From the NCBI GenBank assembly GCA_022559845.1, contig JAHNEJ010001445.1, forward strand, positions 97,335-161,334: a stretch of DNA of 64,000 bases, given 5' to 3'. Below, one piece after another: positions 1 to 12,306 of this stretch. A program made the translations under genes and the position numbers. Position 1 is the stretch's first letter. Every line of letters begins with the position of its first letter. Source of the DNA: Amorphophallus konjac (Eukaryota > Streptophyta > Magnoliopsida > Alismatales > Araceae). Under the pieces are notes generated by a model. That model was given only the letters and a program-made list of their open reading frames with translations, ran no database searches and was not told the DNA's origin.

Positions 1-303
1 ATAGTTGACATTCTAAATTAAAAGTCACAATTTGATTTTTCACTTGTTCTACATGTTTCCATCAAAAGTTTGGCTTCGTCCATAGTCTTCTGCAGGACAA
101 CTCACTTAACGGGAGATGACAACCTCAAGAGAACGGGGCAGCATAGCAACACACTGAACACTTACTAATTCTACCTTTCCACTTATAAATCAGTCAAGTG
201 CGCATACGTAATAACCACCAATGCAGAAAAGAAGAAGAAAATCAGCAACAAATACAAACGACGCATAACATTTCCAATCAAATAAATAAAAGCTTTTTCA
301 TAC
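1..303 (-). other. partial intron of eIF2-gamma
   Basis: This is AT-rich non-coding sequence beginning at the GT donor 303-302 on the minus strand and continuing past the left edge. I see no other gene in it. Confidence 0.7.
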
Positions 304-409
304 CGATATTAATTGTCGCCTGCCGGGAGATAACCTCTGGCGACAGCGGATGCAACTTCGTGACATCCAGCTTACTCAAATCCTGCTCCATCAACCCTTT
401 CCGCGACAT
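304..409 (-). CDS. EIF2G: eIF2 subunit gamma, first coding exon (gene runs off the left edge)
   Basis: Read on the minus strand from the ATG at 409, the exon encodes 35 residues starting [16 protein letters not shown] and running to RQATINI. This is the conserved plant N-terminus of eIF2-gamma, the GTPase subunit that carries initiator Met-tRNA to the 40S ribosome. The GTP-binding domain would begin in the next exon with GTIGHV-type residues, which lie outside the window. The exon ends after the first base of a glycine codon, followed by a GT donor at 303-302 (GTATGA), so the intron is phase 1. Positions 1-303 are that intron. The acceptor upstream of the exon is a pyrimidine-rich tract ending in AG at 434-433. 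Identification rests on the protein match recalled for the family; the rest of the gene is not visible. Confidence 0.88.
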
Positions 410-432
410 CTTCGCTGAGGATGACGGTGCCC

Positions 433-1861
433 CTGGATAACAAAGTCACAGAATAAGAGAAATCTAATGCAGACCCATCAATTCAAAGTCCCTAGGAAAC
501 CAAACCAAGAACAAAGGCACTAGTTTGCACTCCCAAATAGGGGTGAGCACGGTTTGGTTTGGTTTGATTTGGTTAGAAGAGAATTTTTCTCAAATCAAAT
601 CAAACCGGATTAAAAGTTCAACCCGAACCAAACCAAACCGTATGATATTGAAACCAAACCGAACAAATCTGGTTTGGTTTGGTTTTAACCGAATTAATCG
701 GTGTGTTAAGTCCTACATAAATGAAATCCTTGTTATGAGCTATCATTGTTCTACTGGAATCGTTTTTTCTTCATGCCTAAATTTTATGCCCTGACTTGAT
801 TTAGTATTAGAGCTTAGGAGACTGAAACATCAAACTTTATGTATAACGATTCCAACACGATATACTGATAACTAACCAAGTTGCCAAAAAGAATTATGGT
901 ATCGCCAATAAAGAAAAAGTTTCAACCTTATCACTTCAAAGATGTGTTTCCGAGTGATCCTTTGGAAGAGTAAGGCAAAACAACAGGATATTAGCTCCAA
1001 AAAAGACTAAGACATTTACACCACAGATGTGAAAAATAAACAAGCTTTTAAACTAAAAATCTACATTTATTTAACCTTCCTTGGCTCCTAGCAATTCTGC
1101 CAGGGCAGGAAGCCTAGTACAAGTAGCTCCCAAGAAGATTTAGGTGCCCAAAACAGGAAGGCCTTCGATTTCTGCAACATAAAACTGACGGACTAATACT
1201 GCCCATCGTTCCTGATATTTTTGTTATTTTACATCTTGCGTGAGTTCAAAGGCCTCTCGTAACCACATTCAGAAACTATTTTCCTATCTACAGTCAGTTG
1301 AAGCTGCTCCAATCAAAGGAAAACAATCATCAAGAAGGTGTTTTTGGGTTAGAGCAAATAATTATCAAGGATATGACATGACAGGTCTAGGGTCTTACAA
1401 ATGCGAGGACAATGTCGACAATCCTTTTATAACCGGAAATGCAAGAAAATAACGCAAAAAAGTAAGCTTTTTTTGATCGACATGTCAGATGTCATAAGGG
1501 ATAAAGAGGAACGGATCTGTCACAAGCGGCAGCTGCAATGAAATGAGAAAAGGGACAGAACCATAGAATCTACGGGGATTTCCCCAGGACGCTAAAGGAA
1601 ACCCAGAATCCATCCGAACGACTGCTTCAAAAGCCCCACCCTTTTTCACACCCCCTCCCCGGTGATGGAATGCAACAGCAAAGAAACCACATACGCGCTC
1701 TCACAAAGCAAGCCGATCCAGAAAGGTGAAACAGAAACTAAGATCCACTCCCAAAGAAAAGGGGTAAAGAACAGCGAGGGCGATCAAACACACATTGGCG
1801 TCAAACTCCAGAAGAAAAAAAAAAGGAAGGATCTTTCAAACGAACATAAATCAAAGGATAC
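433..1861 (-). other. leader intron in the 5' UTR of eIF2-gamma
   Basis: On the minus strand a donor CAG|GTATCC lies at 1862/1861 and a polypyrimidine-AG acceptor at 434-433, just before a 23-nt untranslated stretch (432-410) and the ATG. Long leader introns are common in plant translation-factor genes. The donor and acceptor are my reading of consensus sites and have not been checked against transcripts. Short open frames inside are not convincing genes. Confidence 0.6.
537..705. repeat. GGTTTGGTTT/AAACCAAACC-rich repeat, possible hAT-like MITE remnant
   Basis: The stretch starts with TAGGGGTGAGCACGG, which resembles the termini of plant hAT-like non-autonomous elements, and continues as repeats of GGTTTGGTTT followed by the inverted AAACCAAACC form. 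No clear second terminus or target duplication is seen, so it may be a truncated MITE or a simple repeat. It lies inside the leader intron. Confidence 0.4.
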
Positions 1862-2000
1862 CTGCAACCTAGCGAGCGGACCGATCTGTGGAGGTGGGGG
1901 TGGGGGTGGAGGTGGACGGCGGCCGGCGAGGAGGAGGGGGGAGCGGCCGGCTGTGGCCTGCCTGCGGGCTGCGGCTGCAAGTGCTAGGCTGCGATCTGAG
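1862..2000 (-). other. probable 5' UTR exon of eIF2-gamma (right end approximate)
   Basis: This GC-rich segment precedes the donor at 1861 and lies just downstream, on the minus strand, of a telo-box/site II promoter. The transcription start cannot be read from sequence; 2000 is an estimate. The (GGTGGG)n-like run at 1890-1930 is low-complexity and explains the spurious glycine/arginine open frame on the plus strand. Confidence 0.45.
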
Positions 2001-2031
2001 AACAGAAAATTCCCTAGGCAGACTAGTGGAG

Positions 2032-2077
2032 TAGGGTTTTCGCTAAGGCCGGCATTGGGCCGGACCGGTAATACCGG
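2032..2077 (-). promoter_or_regulatory. telo-box and site II motif of the eIF2-gamma promoter
   Basis: On the minus strand there is a telo-box (AAACCCTA, complement of 2032-2039) and a site II element (GGCCCA, complement of 2056-2061), about 20 bases apart. A GGACCGGTA/TACCGGTCC palindrome lies at about 2061-2079. Telo-box plus site II is the characteristic pair of plant ribosomal-protein and translation-factor promoters, which fits the gene downstream. Confidence 0.55.
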
Positions 2078-2205
2078 TCCACAGGCTTGTCTTTAACTCT
2101 TGATTTCGGCCGGGATGCCTTTAGTCGAGATTTAGGTCGAGCCCGCTCTGAGTTCGACTCACATGGTAGCCCGACCGGCTCTTCTTTTTCTTTTTCCCCC
2201 TTAAC

Positions 2206-3103
2206 GGGGTGTTTGATTACGTTTTTTTTCCCTTCTTTCTCTCTCAAATTTAAAAAAGAGATAGAGAACTCAATTAACCGTGTTTGATAAGTATTCTCTA
2301 ATTTTTAGAAGAGAAACTAACTCCATTCAAATCTCTTTCTAAAACAAAACAACTCCGGAGTAATTTTTTTTTTGAAATTGCCCGAAGACCTCCCTCTTCC
2401 CTCCCCGGTGGATCTCCCCCCCCCCCCCGCGTGGCCCCCCTCTCCCTCCCGTCGTTCCCCCCCCCTCCCTCCCCGGCGGTCCCCCCTCCTGCGCGGCCCC
2501 CCCTCCCTCCCACCGTTCTCCCTCCCCTCCTTCCCCGGCAGGTCCCCCCTGCGTGGCCCCCCTCTCCCTCTCTCCCCGGCGGACCCCCCCGGCGGATCCC
2601 CCCCCCCCTGCGCGGCCCCCCTCTCCCTCCCGCCGTTCTCCCCCCTCCCTCCCTCCCCTCCCTCCCCGGCTGTCCCCCCCTGCGCGGCCCCCCTCTCCCC
2701 CCCGCCGTTCTCCCCCCTCCCCTCCCTCCACGACGGTCCCCCCCCTGCGCGGCCCCCCTCTCCCTCCCTCCCCCTCCCGCCGTTCTCCCCGGCGGTCCCC
2801 CCCGGCAGATCCCACCCCCTGTGCGGCCCCCCTCTCCCTCCCGCCGTTCTCCCCGGCGGTCCCCCACTGCGCGGCCCCTCCCGGCCCCCCTCCCTCCCGT
2901 CGAAGGCCGCCTGCAGTGAGTGGAGGCGGTTCCAGCACGGAGGAGGCCGCCTTCGTCACCGGTGGAGCGCCGTTAGAGAATGACTCCAGCGCGAGAAGAG
3001 AGCTGGGCTCCCAGCCAAACAACATGGGACTCTTTTTATTAATTTTAAAAATTAAGTAGACCCCGTCATAATTTTTAAGATAGAAAGAGTTTTTTTTTAA
3101 AGT
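2206..3103. mobile_element. T1, left arm of a DNA-transposon-like element interrupted by E1
   Basis: The arm begins near GGGGTGTTTGATTAC and its other end appears after E1 as the sequence up to about 12322 (CCCAAACATC), giving imperfect inverted ends around TGTTTGG. A TTA follows the right end and one precedes the left end by a few bases, which hints at a Harbinger/Tourist-type MITE. The superfamily is not certain. T2 at 16.97-18.53 kb has similar outer sequence (CT-rich, then CTCTCAAA) and a similar pyrimidine-rich interior. Confidence 0.4.
2395..2905. repeat. C-rich minisatellite
   Basis: Imperfect tandem copies of CCTCCCGCCGTTCTCCCC, GGCGGTCCCCCC and CTGCGCGGCCCCCCTCTCC run for about 500 bases. 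They explain the long proline-rich (plus) and glycine/arginine-rich (minus) open frames here, which are not genes. The array belongs to the interior of T1. Confidence 0.75.
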
Positions 3104-3108
3104 GTTCC

Positions 3109-6100
3109 TGTAACGACCCGAGAATCCAATTACCGGGAAGGCCCGATAACCCGAGACTCGCACCGTCGCCCACGAGCCGGGAGGGCTCGGAAGGGCTAAA
3201 AGGAGTGTGGAGGCACAAAGAAATAGGAAATAAAGCAGGACAACCAACAACAACAACTACAACAGAGTCCAGTCCAACAGAAAGTACAGTCTAAAGCAGT
3301 AAAACGTACCACATGCCAAGTGAACACTCGGCCCGGCAAGCTGGCAACTGAGAACCTCCGCTCCGCACCCTCGAACCTCGAGGAAGAACCGCCACACCTG
3401 AAAAGCAGGGAATGAGTCTCCAAAACAGAGACTCAGCAGGGATCCCGCGGAACCCCAACCGGAAACAACGGCGGTAGCGGAAAGGAGAGCTACGACTACA
3501 GCAGGAACAGTAAACCGGTGGCCGGTCAAAACTCGGCACTACAGCTACTCCTATTGCCAGAAGGCAGACCTCGACCACGCAGTCGAAGCTACCGAACCAC
3601 GCTAGTACCACCTACCGAAGTAAGAACACACGGCAACCACGCCGTAGAGGCCTGTCCCCCGGACAGCCAACCTGGACACGCTGTTCAAGGTGCAACCCCT
3701 ACCATCCGATCGCGGGTACCGCACAACAAGACCCAACCTCGGTAAAGCCACTAGCACTAATCCCACGACGCAAGAACCGACACACGCGCCAAGGTGAAAC
3801 AATCGAACTCACCGGTCAACACGACCAAAAACCCGAAGGTCAAAGACACAGAGACTGACAGTCTGTCACTCCGTACTCGACAGGAATACCACCCACTAGT
3901 AGCACAGCCGGTAGCGTCCCCTGACGTCTTACACCGCACCGCAGGTGAACCGCCTGACGTGGTAGGTCCTATCCGAGGCGCGAACACCGTACAAGTAACC
4001 ACAAACAAGTAACTAGCTGGGGTCACGCCCGTCGACGTGGGTCCAACCGCCCCCAACCACGTGTGCACACACAGACCTTGCGTCACTAGGTCTGGTCCTC
4101 TGACCCGTTTTCCCCCGTAGCCGGACTCTGGCTACCGACGAGGGGCCTACGGTAACCGGTCCACAAACCGTCTCAAAGGTGGGTGCCCATACACCACTCC
4201 CAGGTGAGACCAGCACCTCGTACTGGTGGGCTACGACTAGTGGAGGGTCACTGAAGGAGTAGACTCTCAAGTCAACGGAAAACAACGTCCGAATCCGACG
4301 ACGTACGGGGACCACCCCACGTACCGGCCCCGTCGCACGGTGACCACAGTCGGAGAAGAAACGGGACTCACAGTCCTCGGCCACGCACGCACCCTGCGCG
4401 AGAGTCGAGAAAACTCAAGTGGCACTAAGCCACTGGACTCTGGACAGTCCTCTAGACACACTATAGCCAACGGTCCTTGAGTCACAAGACTCGGGGTCAA
4501 GACCGTTGCACGCAACAGCACAAGGCCGTCGATCTAGCCCAATCTCTAGGTCTAAAACCACGGTAGCACAAGTACCGAGACAACTCACGAGTTGCCAAGA
4601 CCATTCCCTTGGGAAGGGAACGCAAGGGACAAAGGCCACTCACACGGGCCACACGGAAAACACAGAAGCACGATTCCCAAGGCAGCACACAAGCCGCCAC
4701 GACGATTTCCCATCTTGAAGCAAGCGGGAAACCTCCAGCCCCAGGCCGGATAACTGGACTCGCAGTCCAAGGCCAAGCACATGGCCCACATGGGAATCGC
4801 CTTCCAAAGGAAACCCACGACATGCGGGGGAGACCCCACCGCACGCACACCGATACACGGTGACTCGATCGAGCGTAACACGAAAGCCCGGGACACGTGG
4901 GATCACCCGGACCCACCACACCTATGGGCACGCTAATCGAGGCAACACGGTCCCTCCCGACACCCCAAAAACACAGACACAGAACCCATGGGGTGTCCGG
5001 GATACTCACAAGGACGGAGGTCGACCACTGGGTCACAACCAGGTCGACCGGAGACCAAAACAACACAATCGGAGCACTAAAAGGTCACCTGGACCCTTAA
5101 GCTCACGACACGCAAAACGAGGTAAGTGGGACAACCTCTGGACACCCAAAGACAATGTCACGGAACTCCACGGGGTGTCCGAGACACTCACGAGACCTAA
5201 AGTCAACCACTCGGTCGCAACCGGGTCGACCGGAGGTCAAAACAGCGCAAACAGGAACCAGAACATGGTAGTGGTCACCCGGTGACCGCGACCAGATGGT
5301 AGCGGTCGACCGATGACCGCGACCAGGCTGTCATGGTCGCCTCACGACCGCGACAAGCCACGATCAACCCCGCTGGTAGCGGTCGCCCGAGGACCGCGAC
5401 TAGGTGGTAGCGGTCGTCCCCTGACCGCGACCAGACAAAAGCGGTCGATCACACGTCCGCGACGCTCAAAGGCCTTCCGACTCAAACACAAAGGATGGAA
5501 GCGGTTCTCCCAGGATCGCGACCAGATGGTAGTGGTTTCTGGTGGACCGCGACCATTTCGGAAAACCGGGAACGGCGGGAAAACGCCCAAAAATCCACGC
5601 CACGCCCCAATCATCCACGGATGAAGGGGAAAACATAGGGGAAGCTCCCCAACAACCCCTAGCATGCATTTATGGCCTCGGATCGGCCTAAAACGCAACG
5701 AATCGCTAGATCGGGCGATCACTCCCCAAAACATGATTTTCTCCAAAACGCCCCAAACGACCCGCTCGGCTCACCACGGCCTACCAAACTCACGGGAATT
5801 GAAGCGCACGAGCTGGGGGTCCATCACCCTACCTCCACCGAAGATTTCGCGCACCGTGGACGCCGATCCACGAAGAAAACGCCGTTGAAGCCTCGCCGTT
5901 CCACGAACCCACGGCCGAGCTTCCACGCGCCTCCACCGCCTCGATCCTCATCCATCCTCGCCCGCGCCGTCCCCGCCTCGCCCGCACTCCACCCCGTCGG
6001 CCGCCGGAGAGAGAGGGAGAGAGGAGAGAGCGTGAGAAGAGAGAGGGAGAGAAGAGAGAAATGAGAGGAAGAGAGAGAAAAGAGTTATATATAGGAAAAT

Positions 6101-6435
6101 CCAGAAATTCAAAAAAATCCCGAAAAATAGGAAATCACGCCCTCGCGATCCTCGGAACGCACCGATCGCAACGGTACCACACTCGCCTAGGTGAACGGCC
6201 CGGTTCACCCGCAACGAGGTTCCGAAGGGGAAAGCCGAAACCCACTCCGGGAATCGGAAAACACACGCGGAAAAAGCCGCGGAACGCCTCCGGGCCTCCG
6301 AAACGACTCCGGATCGCGCCGATCCGAACACGAAAGATGTCCGAAACAAAATTTTGGACACAACGGAGTCAGACGCTCCGAGAAACCAGATCCGGGACCC
6401 ACGAAGAAGGATCCGGAAAACCCCGGGGCATTACA
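3109..6435 (-). repeat. 3' LTR of E1
   Basis: Bounded by TG (3109) and CA (6434-6435); on the minus strand it starts TGTAATGCCCCGG and ends GGTCGTTACA. It contains a hairpin array (5265-5565) and a TATA-like ATATATAA on the minus strand near 6086-6094, followed by a CT-rich leader. Long open frames on the minus strand, such as 4497-5066, are preserved in both LTRs only because the LTRs are nearly identical; they match no protein I know. Confidence 0.9.
5265..5565. repeat. hairpin array in E1 3' LTR
   Basis: Repeated units have the form TGGTAGCGGTC, a 6-9 base spacer, then GACCGCGACCA, so each unit can fold on itself with about one mismatch. At least five units are recognisable, with decay to the right. 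The same array is at 11126-11420 in the other LTR. Confidence 0.75.
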
Positions 6436-6450
6436 TCCCTCCCCCCTTAA
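6436..6450 (-). other. polypurine tract of E1
   Basis: On the minus strand the sequence AAGGGGGGAGGGA directly precedes the TGTAATG start of the 3' LTR. It is the expected primer site for plus-strand DNA synthesis and fixes the orientation of E1. Confidence 0.85.
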
Positions 6451-8955
6451 AGAAATTTCGTCCTCGAAATTCAGGACCAAGCACAAAGTCACAGGGGAAG
6501 AACACTGAGCGAACTGACAACGCTGTCAGAGCCCCATCACAGAAAACCTTGATTCTCAAGAAAACACCGATCCTGAGGGACACAACCAGACTTACAATCA
6601 CAAGCAACACCTCGCTCCTCGCGCCGAGCACACGGGCCAACAGAGCAGGCATATACCAAAGGACACAGTCCGGCATCACCTCAGACAACGCGCGAATCCA
6701 CATGGCACCGCAGCCACAATCTCGCTCACCGAGGAATCACAACCCTCGACACGAGCAACAGCTACCGATTCATCCAATGGTCAGCAGACAAATGGCACAT
6801 CAGCTTTACAACCAGCTGACAGGTCGCACACCCTCTCAAGGGAGCAACCAAAACAGAGCCTCCACCAGCTCAAGCAGCCATCTCGACAGACCGCAACCAG
6901 AACATCGGCTCAGCATCAAGAAACACCTCACACATGGCAAGCCGAAAGCCGGACATAACACTGTGCCAACTCTTGTCAGAAGACAACCTTCGACAAAGCC
7001 CAGATCCCATCCGGAAAGGCACATCACAGAAACGACCACCAAAGGTCTCGCTGGCACACGGCTCTCGCCACGCTCGAGCCCGACAACTAGCATCTTCTGT
7101 CTCTGAAAGACCATCCACTGGTCACCAACTGCTCGTCAACGGGAAACCTCCGCTTGCTCAGCTTCTTCCTTCTTTCCTGGTCCTCGACCGGGTCCAAAGG
7201 AAACATTCCAAACCTCAGCAAGCCATCGTCGACTCCCACACAGACTGATGCCACATCTCGAGCTGCACTCCTCTCGGACTCCGCATCCGAGCTCGAACAT
7301 CGCTCCAACTCGACCCTCTCGGGGAGCACGACGAAACCAAATGACGGATCCTGGTGTCTTCAATCATCACCTCACTGGACTCAGACTCACAGGGGAATCA
7401 TCCCATGCTGGTCACCAACCCAGGGATAACCATTGCGACACCAACGTCCTATCAAGGACCATCCTCCGACGCCCATCTCACAAAAAGGCCTCTGCCCACA
7501 GGCGTCACTCTTCTATCTGGTCTCATCAAGTCTTTCGATCGATCCAAGTGGACACCTGCCAATACCGATTCCGCCCTTACCACGGAGCCACGGGACACCA
7601 CCTGAACAATGCTCACGGGTCCCCAAAGCAATAAACATCCCACCGTCACAATCCGACAAGACCGTAGAACCAACAGACACTGCTGTGGTCGGTCACACGG
7701 TTAGGCTCACCAGCCACTCACAGCCGCCAACCGGGACCCATGGGACCTGTGGGTTATGGGCCCACCACGCTTCCGCTGCGCACTCTGATCCACGCGCACA
7801 GCCGAGAAAGCAAAACACCGCCCAACCAGCACTCGTCCTTCCGGAACAGCGCCAGCACCCTCACAAGACAAGGTAATGGGCACGACTTCTCACAGGCAAC
7901 CACCCTGCCAAGACAAGGAGCACGTATCGCACGGACTTCCCGGCATACAAGGCCAACCAATCCGAACACACTGCAAGATGACGATCCTTAACCCAACACA
8001 ATCTCTCCAACCAAAGGGGAGACCAAACGCACTTCCGACCAACGGAAGGACTCCACGCTCGACCTGACCTCAAACCTCGCGCACGCTGGAAACAGCACCA
8101 TCCAGCACCAAGGAAAACCATCGCTTCCATCAGGTCAGCGCCTCCGACACACTCGACGAGTGTCACGTCGGACCACAATCACAGCATCTCTCGATGCACC
8201 ACTGCTGCAATTCCTCGAACTGCAACACGGCATGCCGAGAGCCGCAATACGAGCCATAACAACAACCGCCGATGCTCATCTTCGAGTCCCGAAACTCACC
8301 GCGGAACCATCACATCTCAAGCCAACTCCAAGGCGAACACACCCCTTTCGCACACAAGAGCGCAAGAGCAAGACTTACTGGGACACCACATCCCAATCCT
8401 GTCTCGAAATCCGCAAAACAACCGGGACCGACACGTCATTTCTGACGCCATAGAGCACGACAAGATCATCAGGCTCGACAAAACAGTCGCTCACCGAGAA
8501 GATATTCCGCTCACCCGAGCACACTTCTCGATCAGAACACCTCAGGGGCTGGACAAACCTCAAGCTGGAGTGGCCAAAACCGACAGCAGCTCCCTCAGAG
8601 CGCGCTCACGGCCACTTAACCACGAACAGTCCTCTCCAGCCACCTGACCACGCCGCAGGTTCCTCGAACGCAGCACCGCGAACTCACGCCTGCGAGCAAC
8701 CTCTGCCCAACGCAGCACAACCAGGGCCACCACCGATGAGGGAGAAGGCTCTCGACCTCGATCCTTAGACCCCATGCTGGCACGAAAGCCGCGGACAGCA
8801 ACCACCTTCACAGCGCCGCACAGCGCACCCAAGCTCTCAAGCGAGAAACAAGCGGAAAATAAACACAAAACCCTATGCCAGCTGCCGACTGTACTGGACC
8901 TTATGGACTCTGATTACTGTAATATCTCGAATTCCTATGTACGCCCACAACCACC
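6451..8955 (-). other. non-coding internal domain of E1
   Basis: About 2.5 kb without recognisable retrotransposon protein domains on either strand. The ~1 kb next to the PPT is clearly homologous to 24792-25844 in E3 despite many substitutions and small gaps, so it is a family trait rather than decay of this copy. The first minus-strand frame after the PBS (8868-8560, 102 residues) has no features I recognise and I do not call it a gene. Confidence 0.7.
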
Positions 8956-8967
8956 GCTCTGATACCA
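8956..8967 (-). other. primer binding site of E1 (initiator Met-tRNA)
   Basis: On the minus strand TGGTATCAGAGC starts two bases after the end of the 5' LTR. This 12-mer is complementary to the 3' end of plant initiator methionine tRNA, the standard primer of Tekay and most other plant LTR retrotransposons. Confidence 0.9.
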
Positions 8968-8969
8968 GC

Positions 8970-11900
8970 TGTAACGACCAGAGAATCCGATTACCGGGAA
9001 GGCCCGATAACCCGAGACTAGCACCGCCGCCCACGAGCCGGGAGGGCTCGGAAGGGCTAAAAGGAGTGTGGAGGCACAAAGAAATAGGAAATAAAGCAGG
9101 ACAACCAACAACAACAACTACAACAGAGTCCAGTCCAACAGAAAGTACAGTCTAAAGCAGTAAAACGTACCACATGCCAAGTGAACACTCGGCCCGGCAA
9201 GCTGGCAACTGAGAACCTCTGCTCCGCACCCTCGAACCTCGAGGAAGAACCGCCACACCTGAAAAGCAGGGAATGAGTCTCCAAAACAGAGACTCAGCAG
9301 GGATCCCGCGGAACCCCAACCGGAAACAACGGCGGTAGCGGAAAGGAGAGCTACGACTACAGCAGGAACAGCAAACCGGTGGCCGGTCAAAACTCGGCAC
9401 TACAGCTACTCCTACTGCCAGAAGGCAGACCTCGACCACGCAGTCGAAGCTACCGAACCACGCTAGTACCACCTACCGAAGTAAGAACACACGGCAATCA
9501 CGCCGTAGAGGCCTGTCCCCCGGACAGCCAACCTGGACACGCTGTCCAAGGTACAACCCCGACCATCCGATCGCGGGTACCGCACAATAAGACCCAACCT
9601 CGGTAAAGCCACTAGCACTAATCCCACGGCGCAAGAACCGACACACGCGCCAAGGTGAAACAACCGAACTCACCGGTCAACACGACCAAAAACCCGAAGG
9701 TCAAAGACACAGAGACTGACAGTCTGTCACTCCATACTCGACAGGAATACCACCCACTAGTAGCACAGCCGGTAGCGTCCTCTGACGTCTTACACCGCAC
9801 CGCAGGTGAACCGCCTGACGTGGTAGGTCCTACCCGAGGCGCGAACACCATACAAGTAACCACAAACAAGTAACTAGCTGGGGTCACGCCCGTCGACGTG
9901 GGTCCAACCGCCCCCAACCACGTGTGCACACACAGACCTTGCGTCACTAGGTCTGGTCCTCTGACCGGTTTTCCCCCGTAGCTGGACTCTGGCTACCGAC
10001 GAGGGGCCTACGGTAACCGGTCCACAAACCGTCTCAAAGGTGGGTGCCCGTACACCACTCCCAGGTGAGACCAGCACCTCGTACTGGTGGGCTACGACTA
10101 GTGGAGGGTCACTGAAGGAGTAGACTCTCAAGTCAACGGAAAACAACGTCCGAATCCGACGACGTATGCGGACCACCCCACGTACCGGCCCCGTCGCACG
10201 GTGACCACAGTTGGAGAAGAAACGGGACTCACAGTCCTCGGCCACGCACGCACCGTGCGCGAGAGTCGAGAAAACTCAAGTGGCACTAAGCCACTGGACT
10301 CTGGACAGTCCTCTAGACACACTATAGCCAACGGTCCTTGAGTCACAAGACTCGGGGTCAAGACCGTTGCACGCAACAGCACAAGGCCGTCGATCTAGCC
10401 CAATCTCTAGGTCTAAAACCACGGTAGCACAAGTACCGAGACAACTCACGAGTTGCCAAGACCATTCCCTTGGGAAGGGAACGCAAGGGACAAAGGCCAC
10501 TCACACAGGCCACACGGAAAACACAGAAGCACGATTCCCAAGGCAGCACACAAGCCGCCACGATGATTTCCCATCTTGAAGCAAGCGGGAAACCTCCAGC
10601 CCCAGGCCGGATAACTGGACTCGCAGTCCAAGGCCAAGCACATGGCCCACATGGGAATCGCCTTCCAAAGGAAACCCACGACATGCGGGGGAGACCCCAC
10701 CGCACGCACACCGATACACGGTGACTCGATCGAGCGTAACACGAAAGCCCGGGACACGTGGGATCACCCGGACCCACCACACCTATGGGCACGCTAATCG
10801 AGGCAACACGGTCCCTCCCGACACCCCAAAAACACAGACACAGAACCCATGGGGTGTCCGGGATACTCACAAGGATGGAGGTCGACCACTGGGTCACAAC
10901 CAGGTCGACCGGAGACCAAAACAACACAATCGGAGCGCTAAAAGGTCACCTGGACCCTTAAGCTCACGACACGCAAAACGAGGTAAGTGGGACAACCTCT
11001 GGACACCCAAAGACACGGTCACAGAACTCCACGGGGTGTCCGAGATACTCACGAGACCTAAAGTCAACCACTGGGTCACAACCGGGTCGACCGGGGGTCA
11101 AAACAGCGCAAACAGGAACCAGAACATGGTAGTGGTCACCCGGTGACCGCGACCAGATGGTAGCGGTCGACCGATGACCGCGACCAGGCTGTCACGGTCG
11201 CCTCACGACCGCGACAAGCCACGATCAACCCCGCTGGTAGCGGTCGCCCGAGGACCGCGACCAGGTGGTAGCGGTCGTCCCCTGACCGCGACCAGACAAA
11301 AGCGGTCGATCGCACGTCCGCGACGCTCGAAGGCCTTCCGACTCAAACACAAAGGATGGAAGCGGTTCTCCCAGGACCGCGACCAGATGGTAGCGGTTTC
11401 TGGTGGACCGCGACCATTTCGGAAAACCGGGAACGGCGGGAAAACGCCCAAAAATCCACGCCACGCCCCAATCATCCACGGATGAAGGGGAAAACATAGG
11501 GGAAGCTCCCCAACAACCCCTAGCATGCATCTATGGCCTCGGATCGGCCTAAAACGCAACGAATCGCTAGATCGGGCGATCACTCCCCAAAACATGATTT
11601 TCCCAAAACGCCCCAAACGACCCGCTCGGCTCACCACGGCCTACCAAACTCACGGGAATTGAAGCGCACGAGCTGGGGGTCCATCACCCTACCTCCACCG
11701 AAGATTTCGCGCACCGTGGACGCCGATCCACGAAGAAAACGCCGTTGAAGCCTCGCCGTTCCACGAACCCACGGCCGAACTTCCACGCGCCTCCACCGCC
11801 TCGATCCTCATCCATCCTCGCCCGTGCCTCGCCCGCGCCGTCCCCGCCTCGCCCGCACTCCACCCCGTCGGCCGCCGGAGAGAGAGGGAGAGAGGAGAGA

Positions 11901-12306
11901 GCGTGAGAAGAGAGAGGGAGAGAAGAGAGAAATGAGAGGAAGAGAGAGAAAAGAGTTATATATAGGAAAATCCGGAAATTCGGAAAAATCCCGAAAAATA
12001 GGAAATCACGCCCTCGCGATCCTCGGAACACACCGATCGCAACGGTACCACACTCGCCTAGGTGAACGGCCCGGTTCACCCGCAACGAGGTTCCGAAGGG
12101 GAAAGCCGAAACCCACGCCGGGAATCGGAAAACACACGCGGAAAAAGCCGCGGAACGCCTCCGGGCCTCCGCAACGACTCCGGATCGCGCTGATCCGAAC
12201 GCGAAAGATGTCCGAAACGAAATTTCGGACACAACGGAGTCAGACGCTCCGAGAAACCAGATCTGGGACCCATGAAGAAGGATCCGGAAAACCCCGGGGC
12301 ATTACA
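8970..12306 (-). repeat. 5' LTR of E1
   Basis: The second copy of the LTR, TG at 8970 and CA at 12305-12306. It has the hairpin array at 11126-11420 and, on the minus strand, a TATA-like ATATATAA near 11956-11964 followed by a CT-rich leader of about 100 bases, a plausible promoter for E1 RNA. Confidence 0.9.
11126..11420. repeat. hairpin array in E1 5' LTR
   Basis: Same TGGTAGCGGTC / GACCGCGACCA units as in the 3' LTR, slightly better preserved. Confidence 0.75.

Larger units (their letters stand above)
3109..12306 (-). mobile_element. E1, complete non-coding LTR retrotransposon (LARD-like, Tekay/Del-type ends)
   Basis: Two direct LTRs of 3327 and 3337 bases flank an internal region of 2534 bases. 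The whole element is bordered by the same 5-bp target duplication GTTCC at 3104-3108 and 12307-12311. It reads on the minus strand: 5' LTR at 8970-12306, PBS complementary to initiator Met-tRNA at 8956-8967, and a polypurine tract next to the 3' LTR. The sequence before the PPT (ATTTCGAGGACGAAATTTC, then AAGGGGGGAGGG) matches the 3' ends of Tekay/Del chromoviruses. No gag, protease, RT, RNase H or integrase was found, so it must move in trans. The LTRs differ at only a few positions per hundred by eye, indicating a fairly recent insertion, here about 1 kb upstream of eIF2-gamma. Confidence 0.88.

Noticed and set aside
2339..3256. Long glycine/arginine-rich and proline-rich open frames on both strands
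   Set aside because: They are the product of the C-rich minisatellite in T1 and its flank; all frames are open because the repeat lacks stop codons.
4497..5066. 189-codon open frame on the minus strand repeated at 10358-10927
   Set aside because: It lies in the two LTR copies of E1, so duplication is not evidence of selection. Composition is that of GC-rich non-coding DNA (many Cys, Trp, Val) and it matches no family I know.
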